Below, one piece after another: positions 42,956-51,669 of a stretch of DNA of 64,000 bases. Location: positions 1-64,000 of the forward strand of contig NZ_BOMI01000005.1 of the NCBI RefSeq assembly GCF_016862115.1, written 5' to 3'. Position numbers and translations under genes: made by a program. Each line of letters opens with the position of its first letter. The stretch's first letter is position 1. Source of the stretch: Paractinoplanes deccanensis (GTDB taxonomy: Bacteria > Actinomycetota > Actinomycetes > Mycobacteriales > Micromonosporaceae). The notes beneath the pieces are model-generated. The model searched no databases, was not told the origin of the DNA, and worked only from the letters and a program-made list of their open reading frames with translations.

Positions 42956-43714
42956 TCAGTCCAAGGCGATGTAGAGCCGCCGGCCCGCCGGCCGGTAGCC
43001 CACCCGCTCGTAGACGCGCCACGAGTCCTCGCCGGACGCCTCCAGCCAGGCGAGCTCGCCGCCACCGGCGAAGAGCCGGCGCGTGATCTCGGCGGTCATC
43101 GCGCCCGCCACACCCCGGCGCCGGTGCGGCTTGCGCACGGCGATGCCGGCCACCTCGCTCACCCCGTCATGCGGCGGCACGGCCTGCCCACCACCGGCGC
43201 AGGTGCCGTCCGGCGCGACCACCATGACCGCGACACCACCGTTGCCCTGAAGCCGGCGGACCCGAGCGACATCCGCCTCGGCGGCGATCGTGTCCGCCCC
43301 GAACGCGGCATGCTGGGCCGTCACCAGAGCCGCCCGGTCGGCGTCCGTGGCCGGCTCGCGCAGCTCGTACCCGTCCGGCGCCGGCGGCACGGCCAACGAG
43401 CCGGGCGTGCACACTAGATATTCGTGCCGCTCCTCCACGGCGAACCCCGCGGCGAGCAACAGCTCCTCGAGACCGGGCGCCGAGCTCACCACGTACTCCA
43501 GCCGGGGCTTGCGGCCGTACGACCGGAAAGCCGCGACAAGCGCAGTGACATCAGCCCCCGAGATCGGGGCCCCGGGAACCGGCGTCGCGTAATTGATGCC
43601 CGGATGCTCGATCGCCGGATCGAGCCCGACGACGAACGGCCCACAACGCACGGGCAGGGGCCGGGCGGAAAGATTGGCAACGACAGACTGCTGGATGCGA
43701 GCATCCACATGCAT
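42956..43714 (-). CDS. GNAT family N-acetyltransferase
   Basis: A protein of 252 aa. An N-terminal GNAT-like half with little conservation and a C-terminal GNAT domain with the acetyl-CoA loop VRKPHRRRGVAGAM (about 195-208) and the closing WRVYERVGYRPAGR. Substrate unknown. ATG 43714 (MHVDARIQQS) has AGAGGG upstream; the longer frame from 43759 is less likely. Confidence 0.87.
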   Translation of the reverse strand: MHVDARIQQSVVANLSARPLPVRCGPFVVGLDPAIEHPGINYATPVPGAPISGADVTALVAAFRSYGRKPRLEYVVSSAPGLEELLLAAGFAVEERHEYLVCTPGSLAVPPAPDGYELREPATDADRAALVTAQHAAFGADTIAAEADVARVRRLQGNGGVAVMVVAPDGTCAGGGQAVPPHDGVSEVAGIAVRKPHRRRGVAGAMTAEITRRLFAGGGELAWLEASGEDSWRVYERVGYRPAGRRLYIALD

Positions 43715-43788
43715 TTTGGAAACCCTCTGCGAAAGAAAGAAGACAGGACGAAACAGCAACGTCCGGCCGCCGTGCAGGCAGCAAACCC

Positions 43789-44133
43789 TCAGGCGGCCGT
43801 CAGGCCATCCGAGATCACAGGCTTCATTCCCTCGAGCAGAGTGCCCACGCCGAATGCGCGGGAAGCCCCCGAAGCATGCCAGCCCTCGCCCGCCCCCGTC
43901 AACGGCGAAGATCGCCGGCCCGCCGTTTGCGAATCGTCACCCCGGCGGCGCGGCACCATCGCGAGCACCAGAGTCGCCACCAGCGCCAGCAGAAAGACGG
44001 CGACGACGACGAGTCCGAGGTCACCCGGAGCGTCGGGCATGGACCAGCCGCCGCCCGAGTCCACGGCCCCGCGCACCCGCCTGACGTGCCAGTGGACCCA
44101 GAGGCCGTCCGCGTTCCTGGCGAGCACCTTCAC
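43789..44133 (-). CDS. Small membrane protein (hypothetical)
   Basis: A protein of 114 aa. N-terminal WVHWHVRRVRG segment, one hydrophobic helix (about 39-60, LGLVVVAVFLLALVATLVLA), a basic stop-transfer MVPRRRG, and a Ser/Gly-rich tail. The GTG start at 44133 has GGTGGG upstream. Function unknown; coding is likely from codon use and the clear membrane topology, but not certain. Confidence 0.5.
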   Translation of the reverse strand: MKVLARNADGLWVHWHVRRVRGAVDSGGGWSMPDAPGDLGLVVVAVFLLALVATLVLAMVPRRRGDDSQTAGRRSSPLTGAGEGWHASGASRAFGVGTLLEGMKPVISDGLTAA

Positions 44134-44194
44134 CCCACCATCATGATCGACAACATCCAGCCGTGCTCGTAGCCAGGCGAGCAGCGGCTCCGGG

Positions 44195-46933
44195 TCAGGC
44201 GCCGCCCACGTGGGCGCCCACTTCCGTGCGGGAGGAGACGCCCAGCTTGCGCAGGATGTTGGAGACGTGGACGGCGGCCGTCTTCGGGGAGATGTAGAGG
44301 CGGCGAGCCAGCTCCGAGTTTGTCAGGCCGTCGCTGATCAGGACGGCCACCTCGCGTTCGCGTGGGGTCAGGGCGGCCGGGCCGGTGACCGTTTGCTCGG
44401 TGCCGGGTGGGGCCAGGCCCAGCTGGGCACGGACCTGGGCGAGCTGGGCGACCCGCCAGCCGCGCCACTCGGCGAGCAGGGGCTCGGCGGCTTCCGCCTG
44501 GGCCGTGGCCTCGGCTCGGCGGTCGGCCGCCAGGAGGCAGCGGGCGGCGCCGACGCGTACGGTGCCGCGGATCGCCGGGCCCAGGGCCGGGGAGTCGGCG
44601 ATGGACAGGTAGCCGGTCAGGGCCTCGGCGTGGCGGCCGTGCGCCTCGGCGAGCTGGGCGTCGACCAGGGTGCGGTAGGCGTCCCACACGTCGGCGCAGA
44701 GCAGGGCCTCGGCCATGGTCTCGATGCGGTCGATCGGCAGGCCGAGCTCGAGGGCGGCCGAGACCAGGTCGTGGGCCTGTTCGCCGCTGCGCCAATTCTG
44801 CTCGGGGAGGGCGGCGAGCAGATCGTCCAACGCGGACTCGGCGCGGGGCAGGTCGCCCCGGCGGCAGGCCAGGTGAAAGGTGAGGCCGGGGATCGTGGTC
44901 GGCGGGTTGTCGGTCAGCGTGGCCAGGTCGGCGATGAGCTCCTCGACCCGGTCGAGCTCGCCGGCCTCCAGGGAGAGCCCGGCGAGGAAGACGCCGTGGT
45001 AGTCGGCCCAGCGGCCCCGGCGCTGGTAGCCCCGGTCCTGGCCGCGGCCCTCCTCCAGGGCGTCGATCGCGGCGCACAGGTCGCCGGTGCGCAACGCCAG
45101 CCGGGCCCGGCCCTGGAAGTACGAGGCCACCGCCAGCGACTCGAAGCCGGCCCGCTCGGCGTCGACGCGCATCCGTTCCAGGGTCTCGGCGTGCTCGGCG
45201 GGCGAGGTGGGCGGCACCTCCTGCAGCAGGGTGTTCAGGGCGCGGGCGGCGAGCACCCACTCCCCCGCCTTCTCGGCCTCGTCCACGAGAGCGGAGAGGA
45301 TCTCGCGGCCGTCCGCGGCGGTCCGGGCCCGCTCGGTGAGGGTCGCGCCTTTTTCCAGGAGCGCCGACAGCCGTACGGAGGGAAGGTCGAACTCCGCCGC
45401 CAGCGCGAGGGCACGATCGCACCACAGCAGCGCGACGTCGAGATCGTCGCGAAGGTAGGACGACTGGGCGATCGCGGTCATCGCGCGGGCCTGACCGGCG
45501 CCGGGCGGAAGCTGCGCGATCAGGGTCTCGATCTCGTGGGTGAGGGCCCGCATCTCGTCGAACTCGCGGGACTCCCAGGCGATGCGCACCAGCAGGTAGA
45601 GCGACTCGGCGCGATCGGTCGCCGCCGTCGCCCGGTCGCGCCAGCTGCGGCCGTACCGCAGAGCGTCGTCCAGGAGGCCGGCCAGCCACGCGGCCCGGGC
45701 CGCGGCCGCGAGCAGCTCCGTGTCGTCGGGCAGCTCGTCGAGGCCCATCTCGGCCAGCTGCAGGGCCTGGTACGCGGAGCCGATGGACAGGTAGAGCGCG
45801 GCGCCACGGCGGGCCGCGGCCACCATGTCGTCGTACCGCCCGGCGCCGTGCGCGTGATGGGCCACCATCGCCGGGTCGGAGGATCCGCCGCGCAGCAGCA
45901 CGTCGAGCGCCGCCTCGTGCAGCCGGCGCCGCTGCCGGCCGAGCAGCTGACCGGCGATCGCCTCCCGGACCAGCGCGTGCCGGAAGGCGAACTCGTCCTC
46001 ACCGGACTCGACCAGCACGCCCCGCGTCACCAGGTCGCGCAGCACGGCGATCAGCTGCTCCTCGTCGGCGCCGGTGACGTCGGCGAGCAGGTCGAACGGG
46101 ATGCGGTGGCCGAGCACGGTGGCCGCCTCGACGATCCGGTGGCTGACCGGGTCGAGGTCGTCCACCTGGCGGCGCAGCACCTCGGCGAGGCTCCACGGCA
46201 GCGGCTGCTCGACGAGCGCCTCCACGTCGTACCCGGGAAGGGCCCGCAACAGCTCCTCGAGGAAGAACGGGTTGCCACCGGTGCGGTGGTGCAGCGCGGT
46301 GGCGGCACGCAGCGGCGCCGGGGAGCCGGTCGCCGCGGCGAGCATGGCGGCGGTCTGCGCCGGGGTCAGGCGATCCAGCCGTACGTGGGTGACGGCGTGC
46401 CGGCGCTCCAACCGGGCGAGCAACCCCGCGACCGGCTGCCGGCGGGTGACCTCGTCCGGCCGGTAGGTGCCGATGAGCAGCCGGGGCCCGCGCTGGTCGG
46501 CGATCCGCTCGAACAGGGCGGCGCTCTCCGAGTCGGCCCAGTGCAGGTCCTCGAAGACGACGACCGCCGGCGCGTCGCCGATCAGGTCGGACAGGATCGC
46601 GAGCCCGGTGTGCAGCCGCTCGACCGGGCTGCGGCTCGCGTCGGCGAGGGCCGCCAGCTGCTCGTCGTCGACCTCGGGACGGCCGTCGATGGCGTCGAGC
46701 AGCACCTCGTACGGCCGGGAGAGCGACCCCGGCTCCGCCTGGCCCACCAGAACCACGGTGTCGGCCGGCACGGTCGCGAGAAGCTCGTGCACCAGCCGGG
46801 TCTTGCCGATGCCCGGCTCCCCCGCGACGACGGCGACGGCCGGCTCACGCGCCGAGGCGAGCCGCGCCAACCGGCGCAGCTCGCCCTCCCGGCCGATCAT
46901 CACCGGGCTGGCACCACCGCGGATGGTTCGCAC
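44195..46933 (-). CDS. Large LuxR-family (LAL-type) transcriptional regulator
   Basis: A protein of 912 aa: an N-terminal AAA ATPase with Walker A GEPGIGKT (38-45) and Walker B VVVFEDLHWAD, a long helical TPR-like middle, and a C-terminal LuxR helix-turn-helix (LTPREREVAVLISDGLTNSELARRLYISPKTAAVHVSNIL). This is the MalT/LAL layout, an ATP-dependent activator, often of secondary metabolism or transport genes. GTG 46933 gives a short lead before the conserved IGREGEL; an internal ATG at 46900 is possible. The start overlaps the preceding small gene by 34 bp, so the two are probably coupled. No target cluster is nearby. Confidence 0.92.
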   Translation of the reverse strand: MRTIRGGASPVMIGREGELRRLARLASAREPAVAVVAGEPGIGKTRLVHELLATVPADTVVLVGQAEPGSLSRPYEVLLDAIDGRPEVDDEQLAALADASRSPVERLHTGLAILSDLIGDAPAVVVFEDLHWADSESAALFERIADQRGPRLLIGTYRPDEVTRRQPVAGLLARLERRHAVTHVRLDRLTPAQTAAMLAAATGSPAPLRAATALHHRTGGNPFFLEELLRALPGYDVEALVEQPLPWSLAEVLRRQVDDLDPVSHRIVEAATVLGHRIPFDLLADVTGADEEQLIAVLRDLVTRGVLVESGEDEFAFRHALVREAIAGQLLGRQRRRLHEAALDVLLRGGSSDPAMVAHHAHGAGRYDDMVAAARRGAALYLSIGSAYQALQLAEMGLDELPDDTELLAAAARAAWLAGLLDDALRYGRSWRDRATAATDRAESLYLLVRIAWESREFDEMRALTHEIETLIAQLPPGAGQARAMTAIAQSSYLRDDLDVALLWCDRALALAAEFDLPSVRLSALLEKGATLTERARTAADGREILSALVDEAEKAGEWVLAARALNTLLQEVPPTSPAEHAETLERMRVDAERAGFESLAVASYFQGRARLALRTGDLCAAIDALEEGRGQDRGYQRRGRWADYHGVFLAGLSLEAGELDRVEELIADLATLTDNPPTTIPGLTFHLACRRGDLPRAESALDDLLAALPEQNWRSGEQAHDLVSAALELGLPIDRIETMAEALLCADVWDAYRTLVDAQLAEAHGRHAEALTGYLSIADSPALGPAIRGTVRVGAARCLLAADRRAEATAQAEAAEPLLAEWRGWRVAQLAQVRAQLGLAPPGTEQTVTGPAALTPREREVAVLISDGLTNSELARRLYISPKTAAVHVSNILRKLGVSSRTEVGAHVGGA

Positions 46934-47103
46934 GACGCGATGGTACCGGCGGGCTGCCCCCGCACCGCCTGCTTTTTGCTCGCCTTCCGAGCGGCCCGCG
47001 CCAGCCGCGCCGACGTGAGCAGCCGCCCCCGGTCGGCCTCGGCGATGAGCTCCCGGTGGCGGTCGTGCGCCAGGGTCAGCATCAGATCCGAGTGCAGCAA
47101 CAT
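46900..47103 (-). CDS. Small conserved basic protein (hypothetical)
   Basis: A protein of 67 aa: MLLHSDLMLTLAHDRHRELI then an Arg/Lys/Ala-rich helix (LLTSARLARAARKASKKQ). GGAGG lies 7 nt before the ATG. Similar MLLHSDLML-starting small proteins are familiar as uncharacterised ORFs in actinobacteria. It overlaps the start of the LuxR-AAA gene by 34 bp and may couple its translation or be regulatory. Confidence 0.65.
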   Translation of the reverse strand: MLLHSDLMLTLAHDRHRELIAEADRGRLLTSARLARAARKASKKQAVRGQPAGTIASCEPSAVVPAR

Positions 47104-47201
47104 GAGGTGCCTCCTTGTCCGCCGTTGATGGATTCCATCCTCGGCTGGACGGGAGGCCGCCACATCGGCACCCGTTGCGTATCTTCGCTGGTCAGAACGG
47201 T

Positions 47202-47237
47202 CTAGGTATGCCTTAGGGAGGCTCTAGGCATACCTAG
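47202..47237. promoter_or_regulatory. 11-bp perfect inverted repeat
   Basis: CTAGGTATGCC (47202-47212) and GGCATACCTAG (47227-47237) are separated by 14 bp and end directly at the stop codon of the PPOX gene. The low-GC arms and long loop look more like a protein-binding site for the small-gene/LuxR promoter than a terminator, though either is possible. Confidence 0.55.
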
Positions 47238-47651
47238 TCAGGCGGCGTAACGGTTGACCCGCTCCGGGTGCAGGACGATGCGGACGAGGCCGCCCGCGCG
47301 CCACTCGCCGAGATATTTCTCGTGGTCCGGGTCGTCGAAGGTCCAGTACCGGCCGGCCAGCCGCTCGGCGAGCTCGACGCCGCCGTCGTCGTGCAGGGTG
47401 ACGGTGCCCTCGACGGCCACCCAGTGCTCGGGCTCCCCGGCGGGCGCGGCCACGACCACGGAGGCCCGGGGCTGGTGCCTCAGCTGGTCGACCTTGGGCG
47501 CGCCGGGCAGCGAGAACATCTGCAGGGTGCCGTCGCCGGCCAGCTCGAACCACACCGGCCGGGGCGACGGCCAGCGCTCCCCACGAGGCGCGACGGTCAG
47601 GAAGGCGTAGAGCGGCCGCCCCAGCAGGGCGAGATCCTCATCGCGAAACAT
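47238..47651 (-). CDS. PPOX/F420-class pyridoxamine 5'-phosphate oxidase-like protein
   Basis: A protein of 137 aa. A split beta-barrel flavin/F420-binding fold (AFLTVAPRGERWPSPRPVWFEL; KVDQLRHQPRASVVVAAP; HWVAVEGTVTL) of the TIGR03618-like group. It probably binds F420 or FMN and reduces small molecules. It follows the KAP NTPase gene on the opposite side of a 21-bp gap. An 11-bp inverted repeat follows its stop. Confidence 0.85.
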   Translation of the reverse strand: MFRDEDLALLGRPLYAFLTVAPRGERWPSPRPVWFELAGDGTLQMFSLPGAPKVDQLRHQPRASVVVAAPAGEPEHWVAVEGTVTLHDDGGVELAERLAGRYWTFDDPDHEKYLGEWRAGGLVRIVLHPERVNRYAA

Positions 47652-47672
47652 GCCTCAGGTTTACCAGGCCGA

Positions 47673-50117
47673 TCACAGCAGCCGCTCCCCCGCGGCGCCG
47701 ATGCGCGGCTCGGTCCTGAGGAAGTTGAGCAGAGGCGTGGGCAGGATCGGCGCGCCGGCGACGTCGCCCTGTTCCCACCTGCCGAGGTTGCCGCGCGCCG
47801 CCTCCGCCAGCAGGTGCGGCCAGCGGATCGCGAAGGCGGCCAGCTTGGCGATCTCGGCGCCGCTCACCGGAGGCAGCCCCTGCAATTGCTGCTGCTGGAC
47901 GACGAACCGGTAGAACCGGAACAGGTTCACGAACCGCTTGATCTCACGCGGGTTGTCGGAGTCGAGCCCGGGCACGCCGGCCACGATCGCGGTGCGCGCC
48001 TCGTCGTCGCTGTACAGCCCGACCAGCACGCGGTTCGCCGCCTCGGACGTCTCCGGCAGGAGGTTGTCACCGGCTTCGGGCAGGACCTCCTTCTGTGCCT
48101 GCAACGCCGCGGCGGCCAGCGTGTCGGTGACCGGTGATCGCCGCCGGATCGCGATCTCCAGCAGCCGCACGCGGGCGGCCCGGCCCGCGTCGTCCGCGGC
48201 GCCCGCCCCGGGCGCCTCGGCAGGGGGCGAAGACGGGCTCGCACTTGGCTCTTCGGCTGAGTCGAGGGGTGGAGTAACGGGAGGGGACGCCGCCGGCTCC
48301 GCTGTCGCCGGTGGCACCGATCCCCGCGGCTGGTCGAGGAGCGCTGTCATGTAGCGCGATCTCTGCCTGTCCGGATCGGGCGGCGGCAGGCTCAGCGGCA
48401 GCTGCACGATCTTTTCGAGGAACCGCCAGCCCAGGGTCGGTGCGGCCGGCTGACTGGCGAGGTCCTTGTAGACCGCTTCGACGTGCGCCGCCACCACGGC
48501 CGGCTCCATCGCCACCACGAAGACGCAATGGGGAAACTCGCCGGCGAGGAACAGGTTGATCGCCTCGATCACCTGCACCACCGTGCCCGGCGAGCAACGG
48601 TCCAGGTCGTCCACGAAGACCACCAGCGGCCGGCGCTCGGTCGCGACCAGATCGAGAACCCGGCGCATGTCGGTCTGCACCAGGTGGAGAAAGCCGAGCC
48701 GGCTCTCGTATCGCGGGTCCGGGACCAGGTCCGGATAGGCGCCTTTCATCCCGGCGCCGGCCTGGCCGGCAGCCGCCTGCACCGGGTTGGGCACCTGGAG
48801 CAACGGGCCGAAGGGGACGGCCGCCCGCGACCGGAGGAACCGGAGGGCCGCCACCACCGAGCCGGCCACGAACGTGGCGCCACCCACCGACGCCAACCCG
48901 GCCGAGACGGCTCGCAAGGCGTCCGCGGCGGGCGGAACGACGATCGCCACGAGCACGCCGATCAGCGCGATCGCCACGGCCAGCCCCAGCCAGAGCAGCC
49001 ACGGCAGGAACCGCTCGGCCAGTTGCTGGTAGATGCGCCGGCGCAGCGCCTGCCGGTCCACCCGGCGCAGGTTGAGCGCCAGCCAGAACCGCTCCCGATC
49101 AGCCGGCTTCAGGCGGCCCGTGACCTGGGTGATGATCTCGTACGCGAGCCCGGCCCAGATCTGCTCGCCGCTCTGGTACATCCACGGGTTGAACCAGACG
49201 GTCGGACGCCATTCGTCGTCCGGGATCCGGCGGGAGTGCGGCGGCTGCACGTCGAGGTCGTCCGTGTCCGGCACGGGCTCGGTGGTGCGGGCGAGCAGTT
49301 CCCGGTTGGTGACCGGCTCATCGGCGGCGCCCCGCTTCGGCCGCAGGGAGCGGCGAGCGTCGTCGCTGAGCCGGAGCGGCGTGGCCGTCCACCGGTCACG
49401 GTCGGCGCGCGGGTCGAGGCGTTCCTGCACCATCCGCATGAGTGACGTCTTCCCCGCGCCCCAGGGTGCGGTGACGCCGATGGTGAGCGGCGGCCGGGTG
49501 CCCCGATGCCGGACGAAGGCGGCGATCGCGTCGGCGTAGGGCGCGTAGCCGAGCGCGTCGTCGGCCGTCCAGAAGTCGCGGGCGATCGGCATGTCCGGCT
49601 CGAACCCGGTGCTGATCGACATCCACTGGACCATGCGCTCCGTCACCGACCGGCGTTCGGCCTCCGGCTCGGTGGCGCGCAGCCTCTCAGCGGCGAATTG
49701 AAGAATCAACTCGCTGAGGTGATAGCGGTCCGGCCCGATCTCGTTGATCAGTCGAGCGTGGGCGAGCGCTCGCAACTCCGCCGCGGCCGACGCGGTGTCG
49801 TAGCCGGCCATCGCCGCGGCCAGGCCGGTCTCGAAGACCGGGGTGGACAGCGCCCCCAGCACCCGGAGGAGGCGTTGCTGGGCCGGCGGCAGCATCTCGT
49901 AGACCGAGTCGAACACGCCCGAACCGGAAGCGCCGCTGTCGGCGACGGACAGCAGCGAACCTTCGGACCTCGCCTGAGTCCCGATCAGCGAAAGCAGCAA
50001 AGGCAGGCCCTGGGCGAATTGCACGAGCCGCTTCGCAGCCGCCAGATCCGCGTCGACCACCGACGCTCCCGCCGTCTCGCTCGCGGACGATCTCGCCGAA
50101 GCGGCTGGGCCCGGCAT
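47673..50117 (-). CDS. Winged-helix + KAP P-loop NTPase part of a frameshifted TIR-NB-ARC-KAP gene
   Basis: An open frame of 814 codons that continues the gene starting at 50814 after a frameshift. It opens with the NB-ARC-like GLPLLLSLIG motif (about 37-46) and a winged-helix segment (about 70-148), then a KAP NTPase: Walker A APWGAGKTS (217-225), two membrane helices in the KAP insertion (about 375-435), and Walker B VVFVDDLDRCSPG. The C-terminus has a P/S/A-rich spacer. The first ~17 residues (MPGPAASARSSASETAG) are just the wrong frame of the upstream part, so this is not a natural start. KAP NTPases are membrane-associated and occur in defence systems. It may be non-functional, or made by frameshifting. 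Confidence 0.85.
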   Translation of the reverse strand: MPGPAASARSSASETAGASVVDADLAAAKRLVQFAQGLPLLLSLIGTQARSEGSLLSVADSGASGSGVFDSVYEMLPPAQQRLLRVLGALSTPVFETGLAAAMAGYDTASAAAELRALAHARLINEIGPDRYHLSELILQFAAERLRATEPEAERRSVTERMVQWMSISTGFEPDMPIARDFWTADDALGYAPYADAIAAFVRHRGTRPPLTIGVTAPWGAGKTSLMRMVQERLDPRADRDRWTATPLRLSDDARRSLRPKRGAADEPVTNRELLARTTEPVPDTDDLDVQPPHSRRIPDDEWRPTVWFNPWMYQSGEQIWAGLAYEIITQVTGRLKPADRERFWLALNLRRVDRQALRRRIYQQLAERFLPWLLWLGLAVAIALIGVLVAIVVPPAADALRAVSAGLASVGGATFVAGSVVAALRFLRSRAAVPFGPLLQVPNPVQAAAGQAGAGMKGAYPDLVPDPRYESRLGFLHLVQTDMRRVLDLVATERRPLVVFVDDLDRCSPGTVVQVIEAINLFLAGEFPHCVFVVAMEPAVVAAHVEAVYKDLASQPAAPTLGWRFLEKIVQLPLSLPPPDPDRQRSRYMTALLDQPRGSVPPATAEPAASPPVTPPLDSAEEPSASPSSPPAEAPGAGAADDAGRAARVRLLEIAIRRRSPVTDTLAAAALQAQKEVLPEAGDNLLPETSEAANRVLVGLYSDDEARTAIVAGVPGLDSDNPREIKRFVNLFRFYRFVVQQQQLQGLPPVSGAEIAKLAAFAIRWPHLLAEAARGNLGRWEQGDVAGAPILPTPLLNFLRTEPRIGAAGERLL

Positions 50118-50814
50118 CCTCGGCCTCGTACGAGTCGATGTTCAGCGCCAGGAGGAACGACCTGACGGCCTCCGACGAGCCGCCACGCTGATCGAGGCTG
50201 GCCCACAGGACACCGTCGGGAAACCGGACGGCCGCCTGTCGCGCCGCCGCCTGAGCGAGAACCGTCTTGCCACTCCCCGCCGGCCCCATGATCGCCACGA
50301 CGGATCCGGGACGCAGGCCCTCCACGACCGTTCGCACCTCGGCTCGGTCGACCAGCCCACTCGGCAGGGGTGGCAGCATGTCCGGCGCCTGCGCGGGCAT
50401 CATCGCTTCGGCGATCAGCGCGGTCAGCGCACCGACGTCGTCGGCCCAGTGCTTGTCGCGAAGCACCAGCACGGGGCCCTTGGCCTGGATCGGTGAGGAG
50501 GCGATGGCGCGGGGGTCGCCCTCGACCAGCACCGAGATGACTCGCCCTCCTCCGCGGCGGACGGCGTCGAACACCGAGGACTGCGCCGCGGACGGAGCCG
50601 GCTCCCCTCGCCCGGAACCGCCGATCAGCTGGACCAGCACGTCGGCCGCGTCCATGGCTCGCCGGATCTCCGACTCCCACCGGTCGGCGGAGCCCAGCTG
50701 GGAGTCGTCGAAGTACTCCATCCACGGCGTCGTCGCGGCCAGGTCGCGACGCAGCCGCTCGCCGACCTCCCTGTTGGTGCGCTCATAACTCAGGTAGACC
50801 AGCGGGCCGCTCAT
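49687..50814 (-). CDS. TIR-like + NB-ARC P-loop part of a frameshifted TIR-NB-ARC-KAP gene
   Basis: The credible part is about residues 1-249 (50814 to about 50068). A TIR-like domain (PLVYLSYERTNREVGERL; FDDSQLGSADRWESEIRRAM; DVLVQLIGG) is followed by an NB-ARC-type P-loop GPAGSGKT (177-184) and FPDGVLWASLD. After about residue 249 the frame turns into Arg/Gly-rich nonsense and stops at 49687, while the proper continuation lies in the next frame. Only about 93 residues separate the P-loop from GLPL, far fewer than in intact NB-ARC domains, and no Walker B is present, so bases have been lost. The ATG at 50814 has GGAAGG upstream. Confidence 0.82.
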   Translation of the reverse strand: MSGPLVYLSYERTNREVGERLRRDLAATTPWMEYFDDSQLGSADRWESEIRRAMDAADVLVQLIGGSGRGEPAPSAAQSSVFDAVRRGGGRVISVLVEGDPRAIASSPIQAKGPVLVLRDKHWADDVGALTALIAEAMMPAQAPDMLPPLPSGLVDRAEVRTVVEGLRPGSVVAIMGPAGSGKTVLAQAAARQAAVRFPDGVLWASLDQRGGSSEAVRSFLLALNIDSYEAEDAGPSRFGEIVRERDGGSVGGRRGSGGCEAARAIRPGPAFAAFADRDSGEVRRFAAVRRRQRRFRFGRVRLGLRDAAAGPATPPPGAGGAVHPGLRDRPGRGDGRLRHRVGRGGVASARPRSTDQRDRAGPLSPQRVDSSIRR

Positions 50815-50896
50815 CCATACATCCTTCCGTCATCGGTGCGGAACCGTCGGCAGAAACTCGGGTGCGATATGGATGGGCAGGCGTCTATGAAGGGGC

Positions 50897-51577
50897 ATGA
50901 CGACTCGACTTCACTCGGTCTGTTTCGCGGCTCATCGGCCTCTCGCGCTGGCTCAGTTCTGGGGGGAACTGCTCGGCTGGCGGGCGGCGGACGGTGATCC
51001 TCTGCTGCTGGTGTCCGGCGACGAGCGCGCGATCCCGATCCGGTTCGTGGCCACCGCGGAGCCCAAGGTTCAGCAGACCAAGATGCACTTCGACCTGACG
51101 AACGACTCCGCGCAGGAGCAGCTGCGCATGGTCGAGCGGGTGCTGGCGCTGGGCGGCCGGCACGCCGATGTCGGGCAGAAGGGTGACGAGGGGCATGTGG
51201 TGCTGGCCGATCCGGAGGGGAACGAGTTCTGCGCGATCGAGCCGGGCAACGCCTTCCTCGCCGGGTGCGGGCAGGTCGGCGCGGTGTCGAGTGAGGGGAC
51301 GCGGGCGCTGGGGCTGTTCTGGAGCGCGGCGCTCGGCTGGCCGCTGGTCTGGGATCAGGACGAGGAGACGGCGATCCAGTCGCCGCGGGGCGGCACGAAG
51401 ATCACGTGGGGTGGGCCGCCGGTGTCGCCGTCGGTGGGCAAGGATCTTTTCCTGACGGTGGAGGTCGACGGCGCGGCGGATGCGGAGCGGCTGGTGCAGC
51501 TTGGCGCGTCCTCACTCGACCAGGGGACATGGATCGACCCGGATGGCAACAAATTTTCCGTGTTAACACGCCTGTAA
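50897..51577 (+). CDS. VOC family (glyoxalase-like) protein, two domains
   Basis: A protein of 226 aa with two VOC half-modules (about 5-115 and 125-225), each with a beta-alpha-beta-beta-beta pattern: ALAQFWGELLGW and LADPEGNEFCAIEPG, then LGLFWSAALGWPLVW and IDPDGNKFSVL. Members include glyoxalase, fosfomycin-type transferases and dioxygenases; the metal ligands are not clear here. GAAGGGGC precedes the ATG. Divergent from the TIR-KAP gene across 82 bp. Confidence 0.85.
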   Translation: MTTRLHSVCFAAHRPLALAQFWGELLGWRAADGDPLLLVSGDERAIPIRFVATAEPKVQQTKMHFDLTNDSAQEQLRMVERVLALGGRHADVGQKGDEGHVVLADPEGNEFCAIEPGNAFLAGCGQVGAVSSEGTRALGLFWSAALGWPLVWDQDEETAIQSPRGGTKITWGGPPVSPSVGKDLFLTVEVDGAADAERLVQLGASSLDQGTWIDPDGNKFSVLTRL

Positions 51578-51616
51578 CAGGGTGATATCGGGCGCGCCTC
51601 CGATTGCGCGGCCTTT

Positions 51617-51651
51617 CAAACCGGTTTAGGTTCGCGTTCAAACCGGTTTGA
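51617..51651. promoter_or_regulatory. Two LacI-type operators
   Basis: Two AAACCGGTTT-centred palindromes lie at 51617-51628 and 51638-51651; the second is a perfect 14-bp palindrome (TCAAACCGGTTTGA). Centre-to-centre spacing is about 22 bp, two helical turns. The CG centre is typical for LacI/GalR regulators, and the regulator gene starts 19 bp downstream. Confidence 0.85.
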
Positions 51652-51669
51652 CAGCCCGCCGGAGGTGGC

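Noticed and set aside
49687-50060. C-terminal Arg/Gly-rich tail of the TIR-NB frame
   Set aside because: It is the wrong frame of the winged-helix domain after the frameshift, not a real basic domain.
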